Positions 32,934 to 40,316 of a stretch of 48,023 nucleotides of DNA are shown piece after piece. Every line of letters begins with the position of its first letter. Within the stretch, counting starts at the first letter, position 1. Source of the stretch: Bacillota bacterium (GTDB lineage Bacteria > Bacillota > Limnochordia > Darwinibacteriales > Darwinibacteriaceae); NCBI GenBank assembly GCA_012838305.1, contig DUPN01000101.1, forward strand, positions 1 through 48,023. The letters are read 5' to 3'. A program made the translations under genes and the position numbers. The notes beneath the pieces were generated by a model that had not been told where the DNA came from, searched no databases, and was given only the letters and a program-made list of their open reading frames with translations.

Positions 32934-35003
32934 GTGAAGGAATACGGAACAGAGTTCTTGCGTAACGTGGCCCTAGTAGGCCATGGCGGTGCGGGGAAAA
33001 CCTCTTTGGCTGAAGCTATGCTCTATGTGGCCAAGGGAGTCAATCGTCTTGGAAGGGTCGATGACGGTACAACAGTAATGGATTTCGATCCAGAAGAGAC
33101 CCGGCGCCAGATCACCATTAATACGGCGCTGGCCCCCGCCGAGTGGAAGAATCACAAAATCAACATTTTGGATACCCCCGGGTATTTTGACTTTGTCGGT
33201 GATGTTGTGGCCGCTTTGACTGTGGCGGACGCGGGCCTTCTGGTCGTCTGCGCCTCGTCGGGCGTGGAAGTGGGTACCGAAAAAGGGTGGCAGTACCTGG
33301 AAGCAGTCAATCTGCCAAGGGCTGTGTTTATGAACAAACTTGACCGGGAGAATGCTAATTTTAGCAGGGTTGTTGCGCAGCTGCGGGACCATTTTGGGCC
33401 GAAACTCGTTCCCGTTCAGCTTCCCATCGGTGAAGCGGAATCTTTCTCGGGTATCGTTGATTTGGTGAAAATGAAAGCTTTTATCCAAGACGGCGATTCC
33501 GTTAAAGAAGCCCCTATCCCAGCAGAAATGGAAGCTGAGGTGGAAGCTGCTCGGGAGGAAATGATCGAGGCAGCCTCCGTCTCCGATGATGAGCTGATGA
33601 TGAAGTATCTTGAGGGCGAAACGCTTACGGACAAGGAGATTGAACATGCCGTTGGTTTGGGAACCAAGACGGGAGATATGGTGCCCATTTTGGTTGGCAG
33701 TGCCCAATCCACTTTCGGGATCTCTCTGCTCATGGATCACATTATTCAAAGCATGCCTTCTCCGGCCGATCGCACCATTTCCGGCACCGATGCCAACGGC
33801 GAAGAGGTGACCATTAGCACAAGCGATGAGAATCTCTCGGCGCTGGTTTATAAGACCATGGCTGACCCCTATGTGGGTAAGCTGACGCTGTTTAGGGTCT
33901 TCTCTGGGACGATGCCCTCGGATAGCAGCGCTTTCAACGTACGCAGCGGGCGGGATGAACGGATTGGCCAGCTTTTCTTGATTAAGGGTAAGGACCAAAT
34001 TGCCGTAAGCAAAATCGGACCTGGCGATTTAGGTGCCGTGGCGAAGCTGCAAGATACGACCACAAATGACACTCTTTCCTCCAAGGAGAGAAGAGTAAGC
34101 GTTCAACCCATTGATTTCCCCAAACCCACTATGACCATGGCCATTCAGCCCAAGGCCAAGGGTGATGAGGACAAAATTGGATCAGGTCTGGCGCGTTTGT
34201 CGGAAGAGGATCCAACCTTCAGAGTGGAAAAGAGTCTGTACACTGGTGAAAACCTAGTTAGCGGCATGGGTGATCTTCACCTTGAAGTGATGTCCAGTCG
34301 TCTTCACAAGAAGTTTGGTGTGGAAGTTGATCTTGTAGTGCCTATCGTGCCTTACCGAGAGACGATTCGAGGAACAGCCAAGGTAGAGGGAAAACACAAG
34401 AAACAATCAGGTGGTCGAGGCCAGTTTGGTCACGTATTCTTAGAACTGTCACCTGGGGATCCAGAAAACGAGGACCGTCTGGAATTTGTGGATGATATTT
34501 TTGGCGGGGCCGTGCCCCGAAACTACATTCCCGCGGTGGAAAAGGGCTTGCGGGAAATTCTGGATGAAGGTCCTTTGGCTGGTTATCCCGTGGACCATGT
34601 CCGCGTCTCGCTGTATGATGGATCGTATCACGCGGTGGACTCTTCGGAAATGGCGTTTAAGATTGCGGCCAGCATAGCGTTTAAGAAGGGCTTTATGGAA
34701 GCACGGCCTGTGCTGCTTGAACCCATCATGAGTGTGGAAATCACAGTTCCAGAAGCGTTCATGGGTGATGTCATGGGGGATATGAATAAGAAGCGCGGCC
34801 GGATCTTGGGTATGGAGCCCAAGGGAGGACAACAGGTGATTCGCACCCAAGTACCCATGGCCGAGATGTTCAAGTATGCCATTGATTTGCGCTCCATGAC
34901 CCAGGGGCGTGGCTCCTTTACCTCTGAATTCAGCCACTATGAGGAAGTGCCAGCGAACATTGCTGAACAAGTGATAGCAGAGAGCAAAAAGAAGGAAGAG
35001 TAG
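32934..35003 (+). CDS. EF-G-like GTPase (EF-G-2 type)
   Basis: 689 aa, the length of elongation factor G. The GTP-binding parts are GHGGAGKTS (residues 17-25), DTPGYFDFVGD (G3) and NKLDR (G4). Switch I reads DFDPEETRRQITINTA, lacking the RGIT tetrad of canonical EF-G. Domain III-V features are present (GMGDLHLEVMSSRLHKKFGVEV, the SGGRGQFGHVFLEL block and MTQGRGSFTSEFSHYEEVP). This pattern matches the second EF-G group found in Clostridia and Thermus, for which a role in standard translocation is uncertain. The GTG start follows AGAGGAGGAG. Promoter not clear. A terminator follows. Confidence 0.88.
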   Translation: MKEYGTEFLRNVALVGHGGAGKTSLAEAMLYVAKGVNRLGRVDDGTTVMDFDPEETRRQITINTALAPAEWKNHKINILDTPGYFDFVGDVVAALTVADAGLLVVCASSGVEVGTEKGWQYLEAVNLPRAVFMNKLDRENANFSRVVAQLRDHFGPKLVPVQLPIGEAESFSGIVDLVKMKAFIQDGDSVKEAPIPAEMEAEVEAAREEMIEAASVSDDELMMKYLEGETLTDKEIEHAVGLGTKTGDMVPILVGSAQSTFGISLLMDHIIQSMPSPADRTISGTDANGEEVTISTSDENLSALVYKTMADPYVGKLTLFRVFSGTMPSDSSAFNVRSGRDERIGQLFLIKGKDQIAVSKIGPGDLGAVAKLQDTTTNDTLSSKERRVSVQPIDFPKPTMTMAIQPKAKGDEDKIGSGLARLSEEDPTFRVEKSLYTGENLVSGMGDLHLEVMSSRLHKKFGVEVDLVVPIVPYRETIRGTAKVEGKHKKQSGGRGQFGHVFLELSPGDPENEDRLEFVDDIFGGAVPRNYIPAVEKGLREILDEGPLAGYPVDHVRVSLYDGSYHAVDSSEMAFKIAASIAFKKGFMEARPVLLEPIMSVEITVPEAFMGDVMGDMNKKRGRILGMEPKGGQQVIRTQVPMAEMFKYAIDLRSMTQGRGSFTSEFSHYEEVPANIAEQVIAESKKKEE

Positions 35004-35016
35004 TTCCAGGCCAGCG

Positions 35017-35048
35017 ATATGCAGTCCCGGAAGGGGCTGCATATTTTT
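35017..35048 (+). terminator. Rho-independent terminator after the EF-G-like gene
   Basis: ATATGCAGTCCC (35017-35028) pairs with GGGGCTGCATAT (35033-35044) around a GGAA loop, with T residues to 35048. Confidence 0.85.
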
Positions 35049-35081
35049 GTGTTCAGGGCATAGGTTGTATGGGGTGATGGT

Positions 35082-35471
35082 ATGGCGAACAAGAATAACA
35101 GGGAGATCGATGGATACAGCCTGCGGCCGATAGCCATTTTGAAGGGGTTTGTCCTGTCTCAGTTCCTTTTGCTCTGCGTCTCGGTAGCCTTGGCTCTTGC
35201 AGTTTATTTCTCGTCCTGGCAGGCGAGTCCTAGACTATTGAACGTTCTGGCCCATGTGGCTGTTTTTGGGGGCGCCAGTTGGGCTGGCATGTGCTGCCAT
35301 AGGAAGGCGTGGCTGCATGGCGTGGCAGTCGGTATTCTAGCGTTCCTAGTCCTCAGTTGGATCGGCTACGGAGAGCGCTTCTTTACTACCTGGCTTTGGT
35401 GGAAAGCTTTCCTGCAGATGGGTCTTGTGGCTATGTTCGGCGGGGTTTTCGGAGGTTTGTTCGTGCACTGA
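35082..35471 (+). CDS. TIGR04086-type four-helix membrane protein
   Basis: 129 aa. Four hydrophobic segments can be seen at about residues 18-42, 53-70, 77-92 and 104-127. The pattern of a short charged N terminus, an ILKGFVLSQFLLLC first helix and a glycine-rich last helix (MGLVAMFGGVFGGLF) fits TIGR04086, a membrane family common in Clostridia with unknown function. GGGGTGAT precedes the ATG. It follows the EF-G terminator and precedes the L,D-transpeptidase by 88 bases. Confidence 0.75.
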   Translation: MANKNNREIDGYSLRPIAILKGFVLSQFLLLCVSVALALAVYFSSWQASPRLLNVLAHVAVFGGASWAGMCCHRKAWLHGVAVGILAFLVLSWIGYGERFFTTWLWWKAFLQMGLVAMFGGVFGGLFVH

Positions 35472-35559
35472 CATCGTTGGGAAAAAATTTGAGCAAAGAC
35501 AAGGACTCTCTCTTTCCTTAGCGAAGCTAGTATTATGTCGAAACTTCGCTGATGGAGGA

Positions 35560-36348
35560 ATGAGTTTGCCCGTGCTACGTTGTAGGAAAATCTATATCAT
35601 GTTTGCTTTGGTGCTTGTATTGGGGACAATCTTGGGCTTGGCCTCAGGAGCCTTGGCCTCGGCAAAGTCTGAGGCGGATTTCTCTGCATTGATCAGGGAT
35701 ACGGTGATCTATGCCAATGTCACCAAAGACACCCCGGCCTTTGATAGTTACAGCAATGGGCGTAGGCCAATTGGAGAGTTTCGTCATGGTGAAGTAGTGG
35801 AAGTCGTGAGGGACAGGGCATTTGAGTGGTACTTGGTCCGCTCTGACACAGGTCAGGAAGGATGGGTTTCCGTGGACAGCCTCTGGATTCCCCTCGATCC
35901 TGAGACCAATACAGAAACCTTACCTCAGGCAACTTTAGAAGCCTATGTGCATGCCCGTGGTCTTAGTTCTAAGACGAATCACCTGGTCTGGGTGGATATT
36001 GATCGCCAGTTAACACATGTTTTCATAGGGCGGCAGGGGGACTGGAAGCTAGAGCGTACCATGCCTTGTTCAACGGGGAAGAATGTCTCTCCGACTCTAC
36101 GGGGTCTCCACGAGATCGCAGAACGGGGGAGTTGGTTTTTCACAGAATGGCTCGCCCGGGGCGGAGAAAACTGGGTCCAATTTTCTGGCCCCTATATGTT
36201 CCATTCACTTCCCATGGATAAAGACCGCAACATTGTCGATTACACGCTCCGCGAAAGACGTTCATCAGGTTGTATCCGCTTGTCCATGGAGGATTCGGCC
36301 TGGTTTTACTCCTTCATCAAGCGTGGCTCTACTGTTTTTGTGAACTAG
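35560..36348 (+). CDS. L,D-transpeptidase with SH3-like domain
   Basis: About 262 aa. GGAGG at 35554-35558 is one base from the ATG at 35560 but seven from a TTG at 35566, so the true start may be that TTG. A signal peptide (IYIMFALVLVLGTILGLASG) is followed by an SH3-like module with ATKDTPAFDSYS-like and GEVVEVVRDRAFEWYLVRSD strands. The YkuD catalytic domain begins near residue 145, with HSLPMDKDRN and RRSSGCIRLSMED carrying the active-site Cys238 in the HX(n)SXGCXR arrangement. Such enzymes make 3-3 peptidoglycan cross-links or act on spore cortex. It ends in a clear terminator. Confidence 0.9.
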   Translation: MSLPVLRCRKIYIMFALVLVLGTILGLASGALASAKSEADFSALIRDTVIYANVTKDTPAFDSYSNGRRPIGEFRHGEVVEVVRDRAFEWYLVRSDTGQEGWVSVDSLWIPLDPETNTETLPQATLEAYVHARGLSSKTNHLVWVDIDRQLTHVFIGRQGDWKLERTMPCSTGKNVSPTLRGLHEIAERGSWFFTEWLARGGENWVQFSGPYMFHSLPMDKDRNIVDYTLRERRSSGCIRLSMEDSAWFYSFIKRGSTVFVN

Positions 36349-36355
36349 TACTCTC

Positions 36356-36379
36356 CCCTTCCCAAGTGGAAGGGTTTTT
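36356..36379 (+). terminator. Rho-independent terminator after the L,D-transpeptidase
   Basis: CCCTTCC (36356-36362) pairs with GGAAGGG (36368-36374), loop CAAGT, followed by five T. Confidence 0.88.
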
Positions 36380-36388
36380 CACTGACCA

Positions 36389-37795
36389 ATGGAAGGGACA
36401 ACGAAGACAGTCATGATCCAGAACCGTTTTGGTACCCTCAACACAGCTTTGCTCCGATCGATGTTCAAGTTTGCCATGCCGATTATGGCCATGAATCTTT
36501 TGCAGCTGCTCTTTAATGCCGCCGATATGATCGTGGTGGGTCAGTTTGAAGGAAGCAAAGCCTTGGCCGCAGTGGGGGCCACTGGGTCTCTGATCAACCT
36601 CATTATCAATTTGTTTATGGGGCTTTCCGTTGGTACCGCCGTAGTTGTGGCTCGAGACTACGGTGCCCGCAGGGTGGAGGGCATCCGGCAATCCGTACAC
36701 ACATCGATTGCAGTGAGCATGGTTACCGGGGTTGTGGTGGCCTTTTTGGGTATCGTCCTGAGTACACCGCTGCTGCACATGATGGGCACCCCAAGTGATA
36801 TCATCCATCTCTCCACACTCTATATGAAGATATTCTTTGTGGGCGTCCCTGCCAGTATGGTCTACAACTTTGGGGCGGCTATTTTGAGAGCCGTTGGAGA
36901 CAGTACGCGGCCCATGTATTTTTTGACCGTTTCCGGTGTGGTTAACGTCGTTCTTAATGTTGTGTTCGTGGCAGTCCTCCGTTGGGGTGTGGCCGGTGTG
37001 GCTTGGTCTACGGTGATTTCCCAGTATTTGGCCCTGGCGCTGATTTTGGCTTCCTTGTCCAAGAGTGAAGGTCCCCTGCGTTTTAACTGGCGACGCTTGA
37101 AGATCCACGGAGAAAAGATGCAGGAAATTGTGCGTATAGGGCTCCCTGCGGGTCTCCAGAGCTTGCTGTTTTCTATCTCCAACGTTCTGATTCAGTCAGC
37201 CGTGAACTCCTTTGGATCGGTTATGGTGGCGGCTAGCGCAGCAGCGGGGAATGTGGAAGGTTTAGTGGGTACAACGGTGAACTCCTATTACAACGCGGCA
37301 ATTACCTATACGGGGCAGAGCATGGGTGCAGAGGACTATGATCAGATTGACGAGATAGCTAAGATCTCTACCCTCTTTGTTTTTGCGACCTGGATCGTCT
37401 TGGGCGGAGTCACGGTACTCTTTGGCCGTTCGTTATTGTCCCTCTATACTACGAACCCTGAGGTGATAGACCTGGGCATGGTGCGCCTCAAAGTCATGAT
37501 GGCGGTCTATTTCTCAGCGGGAGTTATGAACGTTTTCCCTGGATTAACCAGGGCGATGGGATACTCTGTTCTGCCCATGCTCTCTACGCTCTTTGGTGCC
37601 TGTATCTGCCGCATTTTGTGGTTGGTCACCGTGTTTAGGTGGTATCCTACCATGATGGTATTGTTTATGGCCTATCCGGTTACCTGGGTATTGGCAGGGA
37701 TTGGTCAGCTGATCAGTTTCTTCTATGCCAGACGCCAGATTCGCAGGCGGGCATCGCTTCCTGAGGGAAGTGCAGAGGGTACTTGCTCTGTTTGA
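36389..37795 (+). CDS. MATE family efflux transporter
   Basis: 468 aa. MATE proteins export cationic compounds or drugs in exchange for H+ or Na+. Twelve helices in two similar halves are visible. Family-like stretches are LLQLLFNAADMIVVGQFEGS and ALAAVGATGSLINLIINLF near the start, and GLPAGLQSLLFSISNVLIQS in the second half. The start is uncertain: the ATG at 36389 has no ribosome site of its own, and an in-frame ATG at 36413 has GGAAGGG but 15 bases away. It begins only 10 bases after a terminator, so either that terminator leaks or a promoter is hidden in the short gap. Confidence 0.9.
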   Translation: MEGTTKTVMIQNRFGTLNTALLRSMFKFAMPIMAMNLLQLLFNAADMIVVGQFEGSKALAAVGATGSLINLIINLFMGLSVGTAVVVARDYGARRVEGIRQSVHTSIAVSMVTGVVVAFLGIVLSTPLLHMMGTPSDIIHLSTLYMKIFFVGVPASMVYNFGAAILRAVGDSTRPMYFLTVSGVVNVVLNVVFVAVLRWGVAGVAWSTVISQYLALALILASLSKSEGPLRFNWRRLKIHGEKMQEIVRIGLPAGLQSLLFSISNVLIQSAVNSFGSVMVAASAAAGNVEGLVGTTVNSYYNAAITYTGQSMGAEDYDQIDEIAKISTLFVFATWIVLGGVTVLFGRSLLSLYTTNPEVIDLGMVRLKVMMAVYFSAGVMNVFPGLTRAMGYSVLPMLSTLFGACICRILWLVTVFRWYPTMMVLFMAYPVTWVLAGIGQLISFFYARRQIRRRASLPEGSAEGTCSV

Positions 37796-37805
37796 TAAAA
37801 AAACC

Positions 37806-37834
37806 CTTGACAGTCACCCCACTCTCTGGTTTAA
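37806..37834 (+). promoter_or_regulatory. Sigma-A promoter for the T-box leader and AspRS
   Basis: TTGACA (37806-37811) is a perfect -35; TTTAAT (37829-37834) follows after exactly 17 bases. Transcription would start near 37841, directly ahead of the T-box leader. It begins ten bases after the MATE stop. Confidence 0.78.
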
Positions 37835-38041
37835 TTAGATACAATTATATCAAGAGCGATGAAGAGAAGAGCCCAAAAGTACAGTCTTCCAAGCGAGCTG
37901 GGGAGGGTGCGAGCCCAGCAAGAACCTTTTGTGGCGGAACACCTTGGAGCTGCCATCTGATCAAAGGGTGCGCCGGCTTCCACCGTTATCTGGAGCAAAA
38001 GATAACTCTTGCCTAGAGTGAAAATTGGGTGGCACCACGAG

Positions 38042-38071
38042 ATCTCGTCCCATTACGGACGGGATTTTTTT
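38042..38071 (+). terminator. T-box terminator 1
   Basis: ATCTCGTCC (38042-38050) pairs with GGACGGGAT (38057-38065), one G-U, followed by T residues to 38071. It lies just after the first T-box sequence; part of its 5' arm (CCCA) can pair with TGGG of that T-box. Confidence 0.88.
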
Positions 38072-38110
38072 GTAGGCAGAGTTAACTAGGGTGGCACCGC
38101 GTTCTGTTCG

Positions 38111-38145
38111 CCCCTAGCCGTGATGTGGCTAGGGGTTCATTTTTT
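38111..38145 (+). terminator. T-box terminator 2
   Basis: CCCCTAGCC (38111-38119) pairs perfectly with GGCTAGGGG (38127-38135), followed by TTCATTTTTT. Its CCCTAG can pair instead with CTAGGG (38086-38091) of the second T-box. Confidence 0.9.
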
Positions 38146-38162
38146 CAGGAGGGAAGATGACC

Positions 38163-39446
38163 ATGAGGCGAGTTCTGATTGCAGAGTTAAACAGCTACTT
38201 GGGGAAGGAGGTACGGATCAGCGGGTGGATCCATCGTATCCGCCGCCTAAGTCAAGTCACCTTTCTGATCCTCCGGGATCGAACAGGGATGATCCAGGTT
38301 GTGGTGGACCCCGCTTTGATCGAGAATACACAAATCTCCACAGAAAGCGTTGTGGACATTCGGGGACTGGTCAAGCCAGAACCCCGATCCATGGCCGGCT
38401 ATGAGCTGTTGACCCAGAGTATAGAGGTGTTGGCCCTAGCGGAACACCTCCCCATTCAGATCAACGGGAATGAGCTCAATATTCCTTTGGAGACTGTCTT
38501 GGATCATCGCGTCTTGAGCCTGAGGCATGCCAAAGTCAACCCAATCTTCAAGGTACAGGCCGAGTTGGTCCATGCCTTTCAGGAGTTCCTCAATGGCGAG
38601 GGGTTTGTGCAGGTGTTTACACCGAAGATTGTGCTCGGAGGCACTGAGGGAGGCACAGAGCTATTTGCCCTAGAATATTTTGAAGAAAAAGCCTATTTGG
38701 CGCAGAGCCCCCAGTTCTACAAGGAGATGCTTGTTGGAGCAGGTTATGAGCGTGTCTATGAGATTGGCCCAGTCTACAGGGCGGAGAAGCATTCTACCTC
38801 TAGGCATCTCAACGAATACGTGAGTTTAGACTTGGAAATGGGTTTCATTCAGAGCGAGCATGATCTGATGGATCTGGAGACCAGGCTCTTGCGGCATATG
38901 TTTTCTCGAGTGGAGGAAAGGTGTGCTTCAGAACTGGAAAGACTTGGTGCCACCATACCCCAGGTGAAGACAATTCCCCGCTTACCCCTTGGTGAGGCTT
39001 TGGAACTGCTGGAACGGCAATACGGGAAGATTCATGAAGAGGCAGACTTGGACCCCGAAGGAGAACGGCTGCTAAGCCAGTACGTGTTGGAGAACATGGC
39101 CAGCGAGTTTGTTTTCGTGACGGACTACCCTTGGAAAAAACGCCCCATGTACACCATGCCAAAGGGCCCATCCTCCACGTGCAGCTTTGATCTTCTGTTT
39201 CGAGGCCTAGAAATCACCACAGGAGGGCAGCGCATTCATGACCAGCACCTCTTGATGGACAATATGCGAAAAAAGGGACTTGAACCAGGCGATTTTGCCG
39301 CCTATGTGCACTGCTTCGCCATGGGTATGCCCCCTCATGGTGGTTTGGCCATCGGACTGGAACGTCTCACAACGCAGATCCTAGGTCTGCGTAATGTCCG
39401 TGAGGCCAGCTTGTTTCCTCGGGATCGTCGTCGACTAACCCCCTAA
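38163..39446 (+). CDS. aspS: Archaeal-type aspartyl-tRNA synthetase, probably non-discriminating
   Basis: About 427 aa. Class II motifs are present: YRAEKHSTSRHLNEY (motif 2) and GGLAIGLERLTTQILG (motif 3), plus TEGGTELFALEYFEEKAYL. Length and absence of a GAD insertion mark the archaeal/eukaryotic AspRS type rather than the bacterial AspRS. In the anticodon domain GWIH (His24) and VKP (Pro72) replace the Trp and Lys associated with strict tRNA-Asp recognition in archaeal enzymes, as I recall that literature. With the Asn specifier in its leader, this suggests it also makes Asp-tRNA-Asn for GatCAB. The ATG at 38163 is nine bases after GGAGGG; ATG 38157 is only three. Confidence 0.9.
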   Translation: MRRVLIAELNSYLGKEVRISGWIHRIRRLSQVTFLILRDRTGMIQVVVDPALIENTQISTESVVDIRGLVKPEPRSMAGYELLTQSIEVLALAEHLPIQINGNELNIPLETVLDHRVLSLRHAKVNPIFKVQAELVHAFQEFLNGEGFVQVFTPKIVLGGTEGGTELFALEYFEEKAYLAQSPQFYKEMLVGAGYERVYEIGPVYRAEKHSTSRHLNEYVSLDLEMGFIQSEHDLMDLETRLLRHMFSRVEERCASELERLGATIPQVKTIPRLPLGEALELLERQYGKIHEEADLDPEGERLLSQYVLENMASEFVFVTDYPWKKRPMYTMPKGPSSTCSFDLLFRGLEITTGGQRIHDQHLLMDNMRKKGLEPGDFAAYVHCFAMGMPPHGGLAIGLERLTTQILGLRNVREASLFPRDRRRLTP

Positions 39447-40136
39447 GCTGATCGTCAGGAGCAAGGCAATGATCATGGCCGGCAGCATGTTTCCTACGCG
39501 CAGTTTGGTCAGGCCAAGCATGTTCAGGCCGATCCCGAAAATCAGAATACCTCCCGTGGAGGTGAGTTCGGCAATGACCGGATCGCTCAGGAAGGGGGCC
39601 AGATAGGTTGCCAGCAGCGCAATTCCGCCCTGGTACACCAAAACCGAAATGGCAGAAAAACCAACTCCTATACCGAGAGAGGCGGCGAAGAAGACAGCTG
39701 AGACCCCATCCAGCATGGATTTCGCATAGAGAACCTGATGCTCTCCTGTTAAGCCGCTATTGAGGCTGCCTACCACTGCCATGGCTCCAACACAGTAGAC
39801 CAGGGTGGCCGCCATAAAGCCCTCTGTGAAGGTGGTGGATCCCGCGCCAGCCTGCACCTGCCTCATCCGGCGCTGCAGACTGTCACCAAGCCCTGCCATC
39901 CTGAGCTCTACATTGGCTCCTTCTCCAATGATACTCCCCACAACCAGGGAAACGATGGGAATCAGAATATTGTTGGATTCCAGCCCCATAGAGAGGCCGA
40001 TCAGAACTACGGCCAAGCCCAGGGCCTGCATAATGGTCTGGCGTATCCGCTCTGGAAACCGCAGGGTGCGGCCCAAAAGCGAACCAGAAACGATGGCGAT
40101 AGCATTAACAATTGAACCCCACAGAACCACCCACAT
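39435..40136 (-). CDS. DUF554 family membrane protein
   Basis: 233 aa from the ATG at 40136. GGAGG is two bases from that ATG, and a GTG two codons later is better spaced, so the start may shift to 40130. Seven or so helices are predicted, with family stretches GSIVNAIAIVSGSLLGR, VSLVVGSIIGEG, TLVYCVGAMAVVGSLNSGL and LYAKSMLDGVSAVFFAASLG. YdfK-like DUF554 proteins are putative transporters of unknown substrate. It runs against aspS and overlaps its 3' end by 12 bases, so the two genes have no terminator between them. Confidence 0.85.
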   Translation of the reverse strand: MWVVLWGSIVNAIAIVSGSLLGRTLRFPERIRQTIMQALGLAVVLIGLSMGLESNNILIPIVSLVVGSIIGEGANVELRMAGLGDSLQRRMRQVQAGAGSTTFTEGFMAATLVYCVGAMAVVGSLNSGLTGEHQVLYAKSMLDGVSAVFFAASLGIGVGFSAISVLVYQGGIALLATYLAPFLSDPVIAELTSTGGILIFGIGLNMLGLTKLRVGNMLPAMIIALLLTISLGG

Positions 40137-40246
40137 AACCTCCAGCAAACGATCTCTACTAGGGATTCTGCTTGAGAAGAGACATCCCTGCCGCAGCAGA
40201 GTTGGCCGATGAAAAACGTAGTCGAATTGCACGATTCCCAGAGCAC

Positions 40247-40265
40247 CTTGGCAGGAAATGCCAAG
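40247..40265. repeat. Perfect inverted repeat between divergent genes
   Basis: CTTGGCA-GGAAA-TGCCAAG lies between the DUF554 and serine hydrolase starts, which diverge. Its position suits an operator for both, but no U-tract or recognised regulator motif is present. Confidence 0.4.
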
Positions 40266-40316
40266 CTCTAGAAGAATAACGGATTATAGTCTGGAAGCTA
40301 TGACGGAGGTGTGCAA

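Larger units (their letters stand above)
37841..38146 (+). promoter_or_regulatory. T-box leader, Asn (AAC) specifier, two antiterminator/terminator modules
   Basis: Stem I shows the usual GATGAAGAG entry (37858-37866), an AG-bulge region (AGTACAG, 37879-37885) and the distal AGCGAGCTGGGG...GAGCCCAGC arm. The specifier loop reads GGAACACC; the triplet before ACC is AAC (37938-37940), an Asn codon. Stem III is GTTATCT/AGATAAC (37985-38006). A first T-box sequence GGGTGGCACCACG (38027-38039) is followed by terminator 1. A second, AGGGTGGCACCGCG (38088-38101), is followed by terminator 2. No second stem I or specifier is present between them. Uncharged tRNA-Asn should stabilise the antiterminators and permit AspRS transcription. 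Confidence 0.93.

Noticed and set aside
32973-33998. A 341-codon minus-strand open frame
   Set aside because: It is fully antisense to the EF-G-like gene, with biased low-complexity translation typical of a shadow.
36329-37108. A 259-codon minus-strand open frame
   Set aside because: It is antisense to the MATE gene, rich in His, Gln and Asn with no domain.
37783-38016. A 77-codon plus-strand frame
   Set aside because: It lies over the T-box promoter and stem I; the RNA structure explains the sequence better.
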